Assembly: GCA_965232985.1 (NCBI GenBank)
Contig: CBDDRC010000042.1
Span: forward strand, 124,001-188,000
DNA from: JADFDG01 sp965232985
GTDB taxonomy: Bacteria; Pseudomonadota; Gammaproteobacteria; Pseudomonadales; JADFDG01
DNA length: 64,000 nucleotides
Direction: 5' to 3'
Made by a program: the position numbers and the translations under genes. Shown piece after piece: positions 1 to 8,065 of the stretch; the stretch's first letter is position 1, and the number at the start of each line of letters is the position of its first letter. Under the pieces are notes generated by a model. It searched no databases and was not told where the DNA came from. It saw only the letters and a list, made by a program, of their open reading frames with translations.

Positions 1-1
1 C

Positions 2-979
2 AGTTTTACGGGCGAAACAGCGGTGAATCCCGTCGCTGAAGTCATTCGCGCCGAAGGCCAGTCGCGGCCGCGCATTGCCGGGCGCGCCGGCATCATTGCC
101 GTCGCCTGGCCGCAGTCGCTGCCGAAGCGGTTCGCCGGCCACGTACGCTTCTCGCGCTCGGTCGATGGCGGCAAGACATTCTCCGCGCCGACGACAATCA
201 ACGAAAATCGTGACGAGATTGGCCACGGTTTCGCCGCCCTTGCCATGAGTGATCGCGGCGCCATCGCCATCGCCTGGCTGGACGGCAGGCACCGCGCGCA
301 GGCTGAGGCTGCCAACGAAAAGTACGCCGGCAGCAGCATCTACTACGCTCTCTCGGCCGACAGCGGCGCCACCTTCTCGCCCAACCAAAAACTCGCCGAC
401 CATACCTGCGAGTGCTGCCGCATCGGCCTTGCTTATGGCGACAACGGTATTCCCGTGGCGCTGTGGCGACATCTTTTCGACGGCGGCGTACGCGACTTCG
501 CGCTGGCGCCGCTCGCCGGGGGTGGCACGCTGTTGCGCGCCAGCGAGGATCACTGGCAGATAGACGGCTGCCCGCATCATGGCGGCGACCTCGCCATCGA
601 TAATGACGGTGGTCGCCATCTCGTCTGGTTTACCGGTAGCGCTGAAAATCCCGGCCTGTTTTATCGCCGCGTCGATGGCGGCAAGCCGGGCAAGCCGATG
701 GCCTTCGGTGACCGCAACGCGCAGGCCGGCTATCCCGCCGTTTTTGCGCGCGGCAGGATCGCCGCCATCGCCTGGCGCGAATTCGACGGCGCGCGCTATC
801 GGGTGCTGGCGATGCATTCCACTGATCGCGGCGAACACTGGTCGGCGCCACGCGTCCTCGCACAATCGACCGGCACTGCCGACCTGCCGTTGTTTGTTGC
901 CGGCGCAAGCAGCCCGCTGCTCGCCTGGAACACCACCAGCGACGGCCTGCTGCTCCTCAACGCCGGAGCGACGCCATGA
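2..979 (+). CDS. BNR/Asp-box sialidase-like exported protein, 5' end cut by window edge
   Basis: The frame is open from base 2, so the real start lies outside the window; the first possible internal start is a GTG at 23. At least three Asp-box type motifs (SVDGGKTF, SADSGATF, STDRGEHW) mark a beta-propeller of the sialidase fold. A C-E-C-C cluster (about residues 129-132 counted from base 23) and a later G-C-P-H-H-G-G stretch look like a metal or disulfide site, and I see no sialidase catalytic arginine triad that I could assign. The stop overlaps the next gene in an ATGA, so translation is probably coupled to the TlpA-like and TonB genes. That context suggests a periplasmic or outer-membrane accessory protein of a TonB-dependent uptake system rather than a true sialidase. 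The function is inferred. Confidence 0.75.
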   Translation, partial: SFTGETAVNPVAEVIRAEGQSRPRIAGRAGIIAVAWPQSLPKRFAGHVRFSRSVDGGKTFSAPTTINENRDEIGHGFAALAMSDRGAIAIAWLDGRHRAQAEAANEKYAGSSIYYALSADSGATFSPNQKLADHTCECCRIGLAYGDNGIPVALWRHLFDGGVRDFALAPLAGGGTLLRASEDHWQIDGCPHHGGDLAIDNDGGRHLVWFTGSAENPGLFYRRVDGGKPGKPMAFGDRNAQAGYPAVFARGRIAAIAWREFDGARYRVLAMHSTDRGEHWSAPRVLAQSTGTADLPLFVAGASSPLLAWNTTSDGLLLLNAGATP

Positions 980-1461
980 CCAGCCTCGCTCGCGTACTCG
1001 GCGTGCTGCTGCTCGTCTCCGGCGCGACGCTCGCCAGTGCAGCCGGACCGGTACGGCCGTTTACTGCCGACAGCTTTGAAAAAATACTGGCGGCGCGTGC
1101 CGACAGGCCATTCCTGCTCGCGCTGTGGTCGGTCACTTGCGCGCATTGCCCCGTCGAATTGCGCACGCTCGGCGAATTGCAGCGCCGCCACCCGCAACTG
1201 GACATCGTGCTGGTCGCTACCGATACACCCGCCGACGCCGACGATGCCGCGCGGCTGGCGCGCGAATACGGGCTTGGCGGCACCGAGCAATGGATCTTCG
1301 CCGACGCCATGCCGGAACGCCTGCGCATGGCGATCGACCGGCGCTGGCATGGCGAGCTGCCGCGCACCTATTTCTTCGATCGCGCACATCGTGTCGAAGC
1401 ACAGTCAGGCGTGGCTTCCGCAGCCCGCTTCGACAGCTGGATCCGGAAGAACATTCGCTGA
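976..1461 (+). CDS. TlpA-like periplasmic thioredoxin-fold protein
   Basis: This 161-residue protein has an N-terminal signal peptide (hydrophobic residues about 6-22, ending in an Ala-rich cleavage region). A thioredoxin-like domain follows, with the redox motif C-A-H-C in the context LWSVTCAHCPVELR. The cis-Pro region is ELPRTYFFD. Such proteins reduce disulfides or apo-metal sites in the periplasm. The start overlaps the upstream stop by four bases (ATGA), and the stop abuts the TonB-family frame. The upstream protein carries a CxCC cluster, so this thioredoxin may keep those cysteines reduced, which is inference. A dedicated cytochrome c maturation role is less likely because no ccm genes are nearby. 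Confidence 0.85.
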   Translation: MTSLARVLGVLLLVSGATLASAAGPVRPFTADSFEKILAARADRPFLLALWSVTCAHCPVELRTLGELQRRHPQLDIVLVATDTPADADDAARLAREYGLGGTEQWIFADAMPERLRMAIDRRWHGELPRTYFFDRAHRVEAQSGVASAARFDSWIRKNIR

Positions 1462-1536
1462 TTGCCAACGAAGAGTATCGCCACCGTGCCCGGAACGACC
1501 GCTCGCCACGCGCCACCTTATGTTGGTCCACTGATC

Positions 1537-2121
1537 ATGTGGCGACAGGGCGCGGCCTTCACGCTCGCGGTTTCGCTGCACCTCGTCGTGCTGCTGACGG
1601 TGCCTGCATTTCATTTTTCCGACGCGCGAACACCTGCGGTGCAAGACATCAGCGTGCACTTGTTCAGCAACACTCCGGCACGATTGGCGCCTGCGACGCC
1701 AGAAAAAAAATCGCGCGCAAAAGACACCCGCGCCAGCGCAGCCGCCGCCGCCGCCGAGCCGTTGCCAGCGGTGATGCCGGAGAGCACCGCAACGACCGCA
1801 CCCGCAACAAGCGGGCTGGCACAGGCACCCCTGCCAATAACCGCGGCCCGCGTCGATACCCGTTACCTGGACAATCCGGCGCCGCCCTATCCGCCAATGT
1901 CGCGGCGTCTCGGTGAAACCGGACAAGTCATGTTGCGCGTGCAGGTCAACGCGCAGGGTGCAGTGCTCGACGTAGCAATCGAACAGTCGAGTGGCTATCC
2001 ACGCCTTGATGCCGCAGCACGCGCCGCCGTCATGAAGTGGCGCTTCGTGCCGGCACGACAGGGCGACGACACGATCGGGTCATATGTGCTGGTGCCGATG
2101 CGTTTCGATCTCGAATCCTGA
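1537..2121 (+). CDS. TonB-family energy transducer
   Basis: The protein has a membrane anchor close to the N terminus (FTLAVSLHLVVLLTV), with the S-x-H-x-x motif typical of TonB anchors. An Ala/Pro-rich periplasmic linker follows (about residues 50-110). The C-terminal TonB domain contains the pattern YPPMSRRLGETGQVMLRVQV and ends in KWRFVPAR. It would couple the proton-motive force to an outer-membrane receptor. I chose the ATG at 1537 because it places the anchor at the N terminus. An in-frame TTG at 1462, directly after the previous stop, would add 25 residues and is possible. No exbB, exbD or receptor gene is present here, so those are presumably encoded upstream or elsewhere. Confidence 0.85.
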   Translation: MWRQGAAFTLAVSLHLVVLLTVPAFHFSDARTPAVQDISVHLFSNTPARLAPATPEKKSRAKDTRASAAAAAAEPLPAVMPESTATTAPATSGLAQAPLPITAARVDTRYLDNPAPPYPPMSRRLGETGQVMLRVQVNAQGAVLDVAIEQSSGYPRLDAAARAAVMKWRFVPARQGDDTIGSYVLVPMRFDLES

Positions 2122-2162
2122 TCGCCGCAATGTCTGGCGAATGTCTGGCGAAGTTATTCCGT

Positions 2163-2629
2163 TCAGCCCGCCACTTTTCCCAACAGCAGTACCGACCGGT
2201 ACGAATCGCCACGCATGACCACAAACGGCCTCGCGCCATCGAGGCCAAGCTCGCGCAACTGGCGAGCCATCGGGTGCTTCGACACGGGCGACGTTGAAGA
2301 ACACGCAGGCATCGCGCTCCGTGGACATCATGTCCTCGTAACTGGCGCCCATCTCAGTGTTGTACTGGTTGGTCACCGCGAGATTGCCGTCGTTTCGGCA
2401 TCGACGCTCGAAAAAAACGAGTGGTATTTCTCCGGCGAATTGGCGTCGAGACGAATGCGAGCAACGCGCGCATTGATCTTGTCGTTGATCCAGGCCCATG
2501 GAAAGCCCTGCACCTGCCAGGCCGGCCAGACCGGCGGCACCCAGGAAATGACGCCGACTGGCGTCCGGCAAACCGGCGCTTGATGCAGTTTTGCGCGTCG
2601 TTCTGGTCCTTGTTCTGTTCTTCGCTCAT
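2163..2629 (-). pseudogene. Decayed or frameshifted Tat-signal protein gene
   Basis: No single frame covers this stretch, but joined pieces of three minus-strand frames read as one plausible protein of about 155 residues. It opens at an ATG (2629) with MSEEQNKDQND. A textbook twin-arginine signal follows in a second frame (SRRHFLGAAGLAGLAGAG), then WINDKINARVARIRLDANSP in a third. The second frame returns with NLAVTNQYNTEMGASYEDMM, and the third ends in RPFVVMRGDSYRSVLLLGK before a TGA at 2163-2165. That is four frame changes within about 470 bases. No other gene in the window shows this, so a decayed gene is favoured over sequencing error. I do not recognise the family. It lies divergent from the regB-like gene. 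Confidence 0.6.
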
Positions 2630-2718
2630 GGCGGATCCACTCCCCTGTCGATTGTTCTTGGCGGCCTGACCGACAACCCCGCGGCCTTCTGCCCCTGTGA
2701 CACTTTGTCGCAGCGCCA

Positions 2719-4035
2719 ATGCTCGCCAGCACCGTGCCGGACGCTGATAATCAACCGATGAACCCCGCCAACGAAGCCATTGTCGCGCCGGAAGCCCTCA
2801 CCAAAGCACAACTGCATCGCTTGGTTGCACTGCGCTGGATGTCGGTGACGATGATGTTGCTCGCGGTGTTCCCGCTGCCGGCCAGCCTCGGCCTGCGCGT
2901 GCCGACGGAAGCACTGCTGGCCGTGATGCTGGCCATGACCGCCGCCAATCTGTTCACGCTGTCCTGGCTGGCGCGCAACGAATCGATCCCCTGGGCGGGC
3001 AGCGCGCTGTTCCTCCAGCTCTGCATCGACATCGCGGGCTGGAGCGCTTTCCTCTATTTTGCCGGTGGCGCCACCAATCCCCTCATTTCGTTGCTGCTGC
3101 CGCTGGTGGCCATCGGCGCGACCATCCTGCCGGCGACACAGGCCTGGCTGCTGGCATTGATGGCCGTCGGAGCCTATTCGCTGCTGTGGAATTTCTACCT
3201 GCCGATCAGGCTGCACGACGCGTCGCTGGCGATGCGCTGGCACCTGGCCGGGATGTGGCTGACGTTCGCGCTCTCCGCCGGCGTCATCGTCGGCTTCGTG
3301 GCGCGCATGACTGCGGCGTTGCGCAATCGCGACCGATCTCTTGCTGCTGCCAACGCTGCCATCGCGCGCGACGAGCATATCGTTGCGCTCGGCAACCTCG
3401 CGGCGGGCGCGGCGCACAATCTCGGCACGCCGCTCGGCACCATGCGGATCATCACCGATGAATTGCTGCGCTCGACGCAACTGCAAACGGACGCGCGCGC
3501 CGACCTCGAACTGATGCGTACGCAGGTCGACCAGTGCCGGAAGATTCTCTCGCAGCTCACCGCCGAAGCCGGCCAGATACGTGCCGAGGGCGGCCGCAGC
3601 ACCGGCGCCGGGGACTGGATCAACGAAACCGTCGCGCAGTGGCAGGCGCAACGACCGCATGTCATGGCGCGCGTCCATTGCGGCGCGGCGCTTGCGGAAA
3701 TCCGGATCATCGCCGATGCCACGCTCAGTCAGGCGCTGCAAACGCTCATCAACAATGCCGCCGATGCCAGCCCGGAATCCGTCGAGGTGCATGCGCAAGC
3801 GGAGGCGCGCGGGCTGGTCATCGAAGTGCGCGATCGCGGTCCCGGCATGCCGGCGACACAACTCGCGGTCGCCGGAAACCGGCCATGGACAGACCGCCCC
3901 GCCGGCATGGGCATCGGGCTTTTCCTGGCGCGCAACACCCTGAACCGCTGTCGCGGCACGCTTGAATTCGAGGCGCGCGCCAGCGGCGGAACGGTCGCGC
4001 GCATGATTATTCCACTGGAGCAGATTCGCGCATGA
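2719..4035 (+). CDS. regB: Redox-sensing histidine kinase, RegB/PrrB/RoxS type
   Basis: An N-terminal region of about six membrane segments (residues about 30-195) carries GGATNPL at 116-122, matching the quinone-sensing GGxxNPF motif of RegB except for the final Phe. The H-box ALGNLAAGAAHNLGTPLGTM holds the phospho-accepting His233. Cys273 in QVDQCRKIL sits where the RegB redox-active cysteine lies. ATP-binding boxes follow: N (LINNAADAS), D (VRDRGPGMP) and G (GMGIGLFLA). RegB senses ubiquinone and cytosolic redox state and phosphorylates RegA to control respiratory and energy genes. The next gene overlaps by four bases (ATGA). The start is uncertain: the ATG at 2758 is equally possible and neither has a clear ribosome-binding site. 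The partner and motifs make the assignment strong. Confidence 0.9.
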   Translation: MLASTVPDADNQPMNPANEAIVAPEALTKAQLHRLVALRWMSVTMMLLAVFPLPASLGLRVPTEALLAVMLAMTAANLFTLSWLARNESIPWAGSALFLQLCIDIAGWSAFLYFAGGATNPLISLLLPLVAIGATILPATQAWLLALMAVGAYSLLWNFYLPIRLHDASLAMRWHLAGMWLTFALSAGVIVGFVARMTAALRNRDRSLAAANAAIARDEHIVALGNLAAGAAHNLGTPLGTMRIITDELLRSTQLQTDARADLELMRTQVDQCRKILSQLTAEAGQIRAEGGRSTGAGDWINETVAQWQAQRPHVMARVHCGAALAEIRIIADATLSQALQTLINNAADASPESVEVHAQAEARGLVIEVRDRGPGMPATQLAVAGNRPWTDRPAGMGIGLFLARNTLNRCRGTLEFEARASGGTVARMIIPLEQIRA

Positions 4036-4586
4036 TTACCGTGCCGGCGGACGAACAACCGCCACACCTGCTGGTCGTCGACGATGACGCGGCATTCAAC
4101 CATGTGTTGTCACGCGCGCTTGCGCAGCGGGGGTTCCGCGTCTTTTCCGCGCACACGCCCGCCGAAGCACTGATGCTGGCAAAAACCCACGAACCGGAAT
4201 TCGTCATTCTCGACCTCAACATCGGCGGCGAATCAGGCCTGCGGCTGATCAGGCCACTGCTCGACAGCAATCCTGACGCACGCATCCTCGTGCTCACCGG
4301 CTACGCCAGCATCGCTACGGCCGTGGACGCGGTGAAACTCGGTGCCACGCAGTATCTCGCCAAGCCGGCCGACCTCAAGGCAATCGTCAAGGCGCTGAAT
4401 GCCGGCGAGGTCGTCGTCAACACGGCAGCACCGGCGGAAACGATGTCGGTGGACCGCCTGGAGTGGGAGCATCTGCAACGCGTGCTCGGCGAACACGATG
4501 GCAACATTTCCGCGACCGCGCGGGCGCTGAAAATGCACCGGCGGACCCTGCAGCGCAAACTGGCGAAAAGACCGGCGCCGGCCTGA
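4032..4586 (+). CDS. regA: Redox response regulator, RegA/PrrA/ActR type
   Basis: This 184-residue protein is the usual RegA length. It has a receiver domain with acidic pocket VVDDDA, phospho-acceptor Asp61 in VILDLNIGGE and conserved Lys in LAKPAD. A short Pro-poor linker leads to a C-terminal Fis-type helix-turn-helix (about residues 140-180, HDGNISATARALKMHRRTLQ) that lies close to the stop, as in RegA/PrrA. It overlaps the kinase gene by four bases and so is co-translated with it. In related bacteria the pair regulates terminal oxidases, denitrification and carbon or nitrogen fixation, but the targets here cannot be read from the sequence. Confidence 0.92.
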   Translation: MITVPADEQPPHLLVVDDDAAFNHVLSRALAQRGFRVFSAHTPAEALMLAKTHEPEFVILDLNIGGESGLRLIRPLLDSNPDARILVLTGYASIATAVDAVKLGATQYLAKPADLKAIVKALNAGEVVVNTAAPAETMSVDRLEWEHLQRVLGEHDGNISATARALKMHRRTLQRKLAKRPAPA

Positions 4587-4798
4587 GTCCTCCGTGCACC
4601 TGCCCGGCATCGCGGCCCCCGCCAGGCACCCGACGGTAAACATATCCGGGTCAGTCGTTACCCTGCGGCAACCCCCGCCATATTGTCGACAATCGGCCCG
4701 CGCCCCGGGCGTGTCTGCGCCATAATCTGGCCGCTTAAGGCAAGTACGTCGCGCCACGGATACAGGCCCACTCGCAACCCACCCGCAGGAATATCCCC

Positions 4799-5797
4799 GT
4801 GAAGAAGGTTCTGGTCACCGGCGCCGCCGGCTTTATCGGTTCCCATGTCGTCGAGGAACTGACTCGCCGCGGCATCGAAGTGCGCGCCGCCGTGCTGCCG
4901 AAAGAGTCGACAAAAAATATCGACCGCTTCAAGCCGGAAATAGTCATCGGCAATGTGCTGGATAACGCCTTCGTGGAAAAAGCGGTCAAGGGTGTCGATC
5001 ACGTCTTCCACCTTGCGGCCATCTACAGCACCTGGATGCCGGACTGGAAACCACTGTGGGAAGTGAATACCCAGGGCACCCGCAACATCTGCTGGGCCTG
5101 CAAACACTCGGACACCGTGCAACGTGTGGTGTACACCAGCTCGCTTTCTGCGGTTGGCATCAAGCCGGGCAAGGAAATATCGGACGAGAACACGCCGTTC
5201 AACCAATACGCTGCCACACCGTACGTACTGTCGAAATACCTGTCGCAGCAAGAGGCGCTTGGCTTCGCGCAAAACGGCCTCGATCTGGTGGTGGTAAATC
5301 CCTGCTTTCCGTTTGGCCCCGGCGATGTCGCGCCGACCCCGACCGGCAACATCATCCTGCAGATGATGAAGGGCCTCACCCGTCTGAAAGTGGAGGGCGG
5401 CTTCAACGTTGTCGACGTGCGCGATGTCGCGCTCGGCCACCTGCTGGCGGCTGAAAAAGGCCGCTGCGCAGAGAAGTACCTGCTGGGCAACGTCAACATG
5501 ACCGGCGAAGAGTTCTCGAAACTGGTAGCCCGCTCGCTCGGCTTCGAGCATGCCTTCATGATCCCGGTGCCGGCCAACGCCATGAAGGCGGTCGCCTTCG
5601 CCGCTGAACTGGTCACCGAAAACCTGCTCAAGGACAAACGCCCGCTCTTCACCCTGGGAGAAATCCGGTACGGCACCCAGCATGCGTTTATGTCGGTCGA
5701 CAAGGCCCGCCGCGAACTCGGTTACGCCCCGCGCGATGTCGGTGTGTCAATCAGCGATGCCATCCGCTGGTTCCGCGACTACGGCTACGCGGGCTGA
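4799..5797 (+). CDS. Extended SDR: NAD-dependent sugar epimerase/dehydratase, HpnA-like
   Basis: The 332-residue protein has the N-terminal Rossmann motif TGAAGFIGSH (G8-x-x-G11-x-x-G14) and the catalytic Y142-x-x-x-K146 (YVLSK) with an upstream S-S-L-S. Length and sequence style fit the dihydroflavonol reductase / hopanoid-associated epimerase (HpnA) branch of extended SDRs. It starts at a GTG with an AGGA eight bases upstream. No squalene-hopene or hopanoid genes are visible, so a hopanoid role is only a family-level suggestion. The gene stands alone upstream, with about 210 bases of non-coding sequence after regA, and is followed at 45 bases by the DUF6231-like gene. Confidence 0.8.
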   Translation: MKKVLVTGAAGFIGSHVVEELTRRGIEVRAAVLPKESTKNIDRFKPEIVIGNVLDNAFVEKAVKGVDHVFHLAAIYSTWMPDWKPLWEVNTQGTRNICWACKHSDTVQRVVYTSSLSAVGIKPGKEISDENTPFNQYAATPYVLSKYLSQQEALGFAQNGLDLVVVNPCFPFGPGDVAPTPTGNIILQMMKGLTRLKVEGGFNVVDVRDVALGHLLAAEKGRCAEKYLLGNVNMTGEEFSKLVARSLGFEHAFMIPVPANAMKAVAFAAELVTENLLKDKRPLFTLGEIRYGTQHAFMSVDKARRELGYAPRDVGVSISDAIRWFRDYGYAG

Positions 5798-5841
5798 GTT
5801 GGCGTGCAAACGAGTCCCGGCCACAGCTGTTACTGCGCACC

Positions 5842-6327
5842 ATGACCCCGCTTAAAGTCCTGCTCGAGCACCTGGCCGCCTGTCAGCCGCGCAATCTGCT
5901 GTATCTCAGCGCGCACCCGGCGCTCGCGCTTGAATCTGACGAACTTGCGCTGACCACACGCAGCGACGTCACCGCTGTCGCCAGCCTCGAACACGAAGGC
6001 CATTACGACTGCGCGCTGGTCGCGGATTTCCTCGAACACCTGCCGAAAGTGCAGGGGCTCGCAATCCTCGGCCGGCTGCGCAACCTGCATGCCGGTCGCC
6101 TGCTGGTGTTCATCGACCACGACGCAGCCGTTGAGCCTTGGTCGCTGGATGATTTTCTGGGTCTCGGCTTTCGCCTTGAGGCAACACTTGCCGATAACAC
6201 CCCCACCAACTCAGTACGTACTCTGGCCTTCTACAGTTACGATATCGCCACCTACAACCACGAGCGCGAATGGAACAACCCGCGCTTCTGGGCAAACCCG
6301 CAGATCTGGGGGAAATATTTCTGGTGA
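5842..6327 (+). CDS. Conserved hypothetical protein, DUF6231-like
   Basis: This 161-residue soluble protein starts MTPLKVLLEHLAACQPRNLL and ends NPRFWANPQIWGKYFW. The middle (DCALVADFLEHLPKVQGLAIL) resembles a degenerate class I methyltransferase core. A glycine-rich SAM motif is not evident, so activity is doubtful. From memory the length and the tyrosine/tryptophan-rich C terminus fit the gammaproteobacterial DUF6231 group; this was not checked. The stop overlaps the start of the following membrane protein in GTGA, indicating co-translation. The function is unknown. Confidence 0.7.
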   Translation: MTPLKVLLEHLAACQPRNLLYLSAHPALALESDELALTTRSDVTAVASLEHEGHYDCALVADFLEHLPKVQGLAILGRLRNLHAGRLLVFIDHDAAVEPWSLDDFLGLGFRLEATLADNTPTNSVRTLAFYSYDIATYNHEREWNNPRFWANPQIWGKYFW

Positions 6328-6995
6328 TATACGCACGCCTGGGTGAAATATTCTTTTTCTTTCGCAGCAACATCATGGCGCTTTTGGCCGTGACGTTGCC
6401 GTTTGCCATCGCCACCTCGCTGATCGTGCATGGGGTCGGCGAGCCCGTCGTCGCCGACGGCAAATCATTCGCCGTCAATTCAACCAGCGCACTGCTGTTG
6501 TCGCTGCTCTATCCGCTGGCGCTGGGCGCGAAGGTGATCGCCATACACCGCCTTGCGCGCGGCGAGGGCATCACCTTCGCAGCCCTGCTGGTCGATACGC
6601 TGCGCGCCTGGCCGGTGCTGGCGGGCATCAGTCTGTTGATGGGTCTGGCCGTGGGCAGCGGCCTGTTTCTGTTTATCGTCCCGGGCATCTGGTGCTACGC
6701 CCGCCTCGGCTATGCACCCATTCTCGCCGTGACCGAAAAGCTCGGCGTTATCGCAGCGCTCACCACCTCTTGGCAACGCACGCAGGCGCAGCAACTTGAA
6801 CTGTTTACGCTGGCCATGCTGATCGGCGGTGTGCTGGTGATGATCATGCTGCTGGTACTGAACCTCATCTCCCACACGTGGGCGAATACACCACTGGCTG
6901 CCGACATCGCGGCGCGCAGCCTCGACGAACTGCTGTTCTGCCTGCTGACCATCGCGTTTTACCGCTACGGATCGCTCGCTGTACGCACCCCCTGA
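6324..6995 (+). CDS. Multi-pass inner-membrane protein, YciC/UPF0259-like
   Basis: From the GTG at 6324 the protein has 223 residues and about five to six hydrophobic segments (for example MALLAVTLPFAIATSLIV, GLFLFIVPGIWCYARL and GGVLVMIMLLVLNLI). The FIVPGIWCYARLGYAPIL patch is typical of the YciC/UPF0259 and related DUF families. I chose the GTG because it overlaps the upstream TGA by four bases and begins just before the first membrane segment. An ATG at 6270 in the same frame would add 18 polar residues inside the preceding gene. The function is unknown in the family; the pairing with the DUF6231-like gene looks like a fixed two-gene unit. Confidence 0.75.
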   Translation: MIYARLGEIFFFFRSNIMALLAVTLPFAIATSLIVHGVGEPVVADGKSFAVNSTSALLLSLLYPLALGAKVIAIHRLARGEGITFAALLVDTLRAWPVLAGISLLMGLAVGSGLFLFIVPGIWCYARLGYAPILAVTEKLGVIAALTTSWQRTQAQQLELFTLAMLIGGVLVMIMLLVLNLISHTWANTPLAADIAARSLDELLFCLLTIAFYRYGSLAVRTP

Positions 6996-7116
6996 ACCGA
7001 TACCGCACCTACGACTTATGTCTGACAATCCCCTCTGGGCCATGCTGCAAACCTGTTAAGGTTCGGCCAGCCCTGCGGGGCTGATGGATCGATAAATCCG
7101 CGACGAGGTTAACTGC

Positions 7117-7551
7117 ATGGCGCAATACAACATCAAGGTTGGCTGGGATGCCGCGTCAGGCAGCGAACACTATCGCTGGACGCTTGAGAACGGCACGGAA
7201 ATCGTCGGTGTACCGCCGGCCGATCCCGGGGAGGCACCGCGCTTTCTTGATCCCGAAGAGGCCTTCGTCGGCTCGCTCGCCAGTTGCCATCTGTTGTCGT
7301 TCCTGGCGGCGGCGGCCAAGGCCGGCTTCCATGTCGCCCGCTACGAAGATGAGGCCATCGGCCTGCTCGACAAAAATGAGCAGGGCCGGATCGCCGTTAT
7401 CCGCGTGATCTTAAGCCCGCTGGTGAGCTTCGGCACGGACAAGAAACCGACCATTGATGAATTGCGGGCGCTGCACGAAAAAGCCAACTACGATTGCTTT
7501 ATTGCCAATTCGGTGAAGACGCAGATCATCGTCGAACCGCGCGTGGCCTGA
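7117..7551 (+). CDS. OsmC/Ohr-family peroxiredoxin
   Basis: The 144-residue protein has both catalytic cysteines of the OsmC/Ohr fold: Cys57 in SLASCHLLSFL and Cys127 in NYDCFIANSV. OsmC-type enzymes reduce organic hydroperoxides using lipoyl or thiol donors in the cytoplasm. GAGG nine bases before the ATG supports the start. A small hairpin (cagccc/gggctg near 7069-7084) precedes it. The stop codon directly abuts the convergent folA stop: the shared sequence gcctgatcaggc is a perfect palindrome followed by Ts on the plus strand and may end plus-strand transcription. It belongs to the OsmC-like subgroup rather than classical Ohr, as judged only by the motif spacing. Confidence 0.88.
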   Translation: MAQYNIKVGWDAASGSEHYRWTLENGTEIVGVPPADPGEAPRFLDPEEAFVGSLASCHLLSFLAAAAKAGFHVARYEDEAIGLLDKNEQGRIAVIRVILSPLVSFGTDKKPTIDELRALHEKANYDCFIANSVKTQIIVEPRVA

Positions 7552-8061
7552 TCAGGCTTTTTCATACACCACGAAACTGTAGTCGTACGGATTCCCAGCG
7601 CTGGCGACAAAGCGCTCGCGTCTGGCTTCACGCCATTGCGCATGCTTGAAAGCCGGAAAGAAAGCATCACCTTCGACCGTCGCATGCACTTCGGTAAGAT
7701 AGAGGCGGTCACATCGCGGCAGCGCCAGCGCATAGATTTCCGCACCACCAATCACCAGGCATTCGTCGATGCCATCCAGCCGCGCCACCTGTGCGGCCAA
7801 CTCCAGCGCATCATCAAACGACCAGACGACGCGCGCACCGGCCGGTGCATAGCCCGGCCGCCGGGTAATCACGATGTTGGTGCGGCCCGGCAACGGCCGG
7901 CCCAGCGACTCCCAGGTCTTGCGCCCCATGATCACCGGCTTGCCGAGCGTGACCGCCTTGAAATACTGCAGGTCGTTCGGCAGCCGCCAGGGCAGCATGT
8001 TGTCGCGGCCGATAACACGGTTTTCCGCGAGCGCGGCGATGAGCGAAATTTTCATGGGCAT
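7552..8061 (-). CDS. folA: Dihydrofolate reductase
   Basis: The protein (169 residues from 8061) shows the DHFR hallmarks: ISLIAALAENRVIGRDNMLPW at the N terminus, the catalytic acid Asp30 in LPWRLPNDLQYFK, the GKPVIMGRKTWESLGRPLPGR cofactor loop (two adjoining motifs) and the C-terminal VIGGAEIYAL. It reduces dihydrofolate with NADPH. The ATG at 8061 is chosen over 8055 because GAGG lies nine bases upstream. The start follows the ald stop closely, and thyA lies two genes upstream on the same strand. DHFR thus sits with the enzyme that produces its substrate, as in many bacteria, although ald is inserted between them. Confidence 0.95.
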   Translation of the reverse strand: MPMKISLIAALAENRVIGRDNMLPWRLPNDLQYFKAVTLGKPVIMGRKTWESLGRPLPGRTNIVITRRPGYAPAGARVVWSFDDALELAAQVARLDGIDECLVIGGAEIYALALPRCDRLYLTEVHATVEGDAFFPAFKHAQWREARRERFVASAGNPYDYSFVVYEKA

Positions 8062-8065
8062 GTCG

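Noticed and set aside
2..979. A true sialidase
   Set aside because: Asp-box motifs alone mark the fold. I could not place the catalytic arginines, and the CxCC motif and operon context point elsewhere.
2626..3861. 411-codon minus-strand open frame opposite the regB-like gene
   Set aside because: It is the antisense shadow of a high-GC gene. It is rich in Arg, Gln and His with no family motif, while the plus strand encodes a motif-complete histidine kinase.
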